DNA of 6,288 nt. It comes from Nitriliruptoraceae bacterium (GTDB lineage: Bacteria > Actinomycetota > Nitriliruptoria > Nitriliruptorales > Nitriliruptoraceae). The DNA lies in NCBI GenBank assembly GCA_007121975.1, contig SKJO01000251.1, positions 1-6,288 of the forward strand. The letters run 5' to 3'. Positions within the stretch are counted from its first letter, which is position 1. Every line of letters begins with the position of its first letter. Below the pieces are notes generated by a model. That model was given only the letters and a program-made list of their open reading frames with translations, ran no database searches and was not told where the DNA came from. Made by a program: the position numbers and the translations under genes. Shown here piece after piece: positions 5,904-6,288 of this stretch.

Positions 5904-5942
5904 GGGGTCTTGGGTCGGGGCCGGGTCGGGGTTTGGGTTGGG
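5904..5942 (+). repeat. G-run array (potential G-quadruplex on plus strand, C-rich in minus-strand RNA)
   Basis: Seven runs of three or four G lie at 5904-5907, 5912-5914, 5917-5920, 5923-5925, 5928-5931, 5935-5937 and 5940-5942, separated by 2-4 nt loops. This satisfies the common G3+ quadruplex pattern with spare runs. It includes the direct repeat GGGTCGGGG (5912-5920, 5923-5931). In the minus-strand transcript the same stretch is C-rich and G-poor, as in Rho loading sites. Confidence 0.5.
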
Positions 5943-5952
5943 ACGCAGGGGT

Positions 5953-5993
5953 GGGCACCGGTCGGCTGATCGGATGATCGGCCGCCGGTGCCC
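5953..5993 (-). terminator. Long inverted repeat downstream of the HNH gene, candidate terminator or processed hairpin
   Basis: The arms 5953-5971 and 5976-5993 are complementary over 18 pairs, with one bulged T (5962) and one G-T pair, around the 4-nt loop GGAT (5972-5975). The base of the stem is GGGCACCGG against CCGGTGCCC. It lies 68 bp past the HNH stop codon on the transcribed strand. No T-run follows in either direction, so it is not a textbook intrinsic terminator; U-tract-poor hairpins are common in high-GC actinobacteria. An operator or structured RNA element are alternatives. Confidence 0.5.
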
Positions 5994-6060
5994 GGGGTGT
6001 GTCTGGGTGTGTCGGGGTGCGCGTGCGCGGGTGGGTGCATCCTGCGCAGCGTCGGGCTGG

Positions 6061-6288
6061 TCAGGGTGGGTCGGTGGCGTCGGGTGGTGGGCTGCTGCTG
6101 CTGCTGCTGGGGGTGGTGGTGTTGGGGGGCTGCCAGGTGGCGGGGATGGTGCGTATGGCGTAGCCGGAGGCCTGATGCTGCCAGCGTCGGATGCCGTTGG
6201 CCTGTTGGGTGGCTCTCCAGCCGTCACGTTCCTTGGCGGCGTTGTCGCGTCGGCACAACGGGGCGAGCTGGTCGATGTCGGTACGGCC
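6061..6288 (-). CDS. C-terminal part of an HNH endonuclease-like protein (DUF222 / 13E12 type), cut by window edge
   Basis: The frame is open from the window edge and ends at the TGA 6061-6063, showing the last 75 residues. It begins GRTDIDQLAPLCRRDN, which matches the end of the HNH fold in actinobacterial DUF222-HNH proteins ('GG-x-T-D-x-x-N-L-x-x-L-C-R-x-H-H'), followed by 'DGWRATQQANGIRRWQH', which corresponds to the usual 'G-W ... G-x-R-W' strand after the domain. The upstream part with the first catalytic His would lie beyond 6288. Compared with the common form, the HH after LCRR is DN and the Asn of 'D-N-L' is Gln, a variation also present in some family members as I recall. The C-terminus is a low-complexity Pro/Ser/Thr tail including six Ser in a row coded by six AGC codons. 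These proteins are often present in many copies per actinobacterial genome; their function is not settled. Confidence 0.72.
   Translation of the reverse strand, partial: GRTDIDQLAPLCRRDNAAKERDGWRATQQANGIRRWQHQASGYAIRTIPATWQPPNTTTPSSSSSSPPPDATDPP
6091..6108 (+). repeat. (GCT)6 trinucleotide repeat within the HNH gene tail
   Basis: Six perfect GCT units on the plus strand, read as six AGC serine codons on the minus strand inside the low-complexity C-terminus of the HNH protein. It is in frame, so copy-number change would lengthen or shorten the serine run without a frameshift. Confidence 0.85.

Larger units (their letters stand above)
5759..6060. other. Non-coding stretch between the HNH gene and the hydrolase gene
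   Basis: About 300 bp without a convincing gene. Near the hydrolase start it has short palindromes (CGCTAGCG 5774-5781, CCGTCGACGG 5788-5797) and a weak minus-strand -10 candidate TACCGT (plus-strand 5807-5812) without a -35. From about 5877 the plus strand becomes strikingly G/T-rich and C-poor, with G-run arrays, two pairs of 9-bp direct repeats (GGGTCGGGG at 5912 and 5923; GGGTGTGTC at 5995 and 6005) and one large inverted repeat. Open frames here translate to Pro/Thr/His-rich sequence of the kind expected from biased composition. It probably holds the 3' end and termination signals of the HNH transcript and the hydrolase promoter. Confidence 0.55.

Noticed and set aside
5877..6060. CRISPR array or tandem-repeat element
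   Set aside because: The repeats are only 9 bp, in pairs, and reflect biased composition; there are no regular repeat-spacer units and no cas genes.
5538..6227. Minus-strand open frame spanning the non-coding stretch and the hydrolase start
   Set aside because: Its first half is Pro/Thr/His low complexity from the C-rich strand and the second half is an off-frame reading of the hydrolase gene. No start signal or domain.
6061..6288. Group I intron, intein or IS-associated HNH nuclease
   Set aside because: The visible tail fits the DUF222-HNH type. No transposase, terminal repeats or intron-like core were seen within the window, though the gene's other side is not visible.

Overview
The window looks like chromosomal DNA from a high-GC Gram-positive bacterium (Actinomycetota). 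The evidence is strongly G/C-biased third codon positions, a divergent sugar ABC transporter with a DeoR-type regulator, a stand-alone CHAD protein, and at the right edge the tail of an HNH endonuclease of the kind found with DUF222 / 13E12-type proteins, which are abundant in actinobacteria. A finer placement (for example Acidimicrobiia) is only a guess.

Layout, left to right. Positions 1-1349 (minus strand) hold two sugar-transport permeases of the MalF/MalG type: the start of a MalG-like gene at the window edge and a complete MalF-like gene. They are translationally coupled by a 4-bp ATGA overlap. Positions 1350-1558 are a divergent control region with a good minus-strand promoter (TTGACA, 18 bp, TAGGGT) and short repeats (CTTTCG, CGTTCCGC, TTCG-C-CGAA) that resemble DeoR-family operators. 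Positions 1559-2347 (plus) encode the DeoR-family regulator. The simplest reading is a sugar-uptake operon under the control of its neighbour; the solute-binding protein and catabolic enzymes would lie beyond the left edge.

Positions 2476-3017 (plus) are a two-gene unit: a 121-residue lipoprotein and, overlapping its stop codon by one base, a 58-residue protein with two membrane segments. From 3055 to the end everything is on the minus strand: a GNAT acetyltransferase, a CHAD-domain protein upstream of it (probable polyphosphate binder, possibly co-transcribed), an alpha/beta hydrolase of the monoacylglycerol lipase/lysophospholipase type, a roughly 300-bp non-coding stretch, and the C-terminal 75 residues of the HNH protein.

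The non-coding stretch 5759-6060 is the most structured non-genic DNA here. It has a near-perfect 18-bp inverted repeat with a 4-nt loop (5953-5993) just downstream of the HNH gene, then an array of seven G-runs on the plus strand (C-runs in the minus-strand transcript). This could form a quadruplex or act in transcription termination. No clearly new defence or mobile system is visible. The most unusual items are the two-helix insertion in the MalF-like permease, the altered sensor motifs of the DeoR regulator, the lipoprotein/mini-membrane-protein pair, and this structured 3' region.
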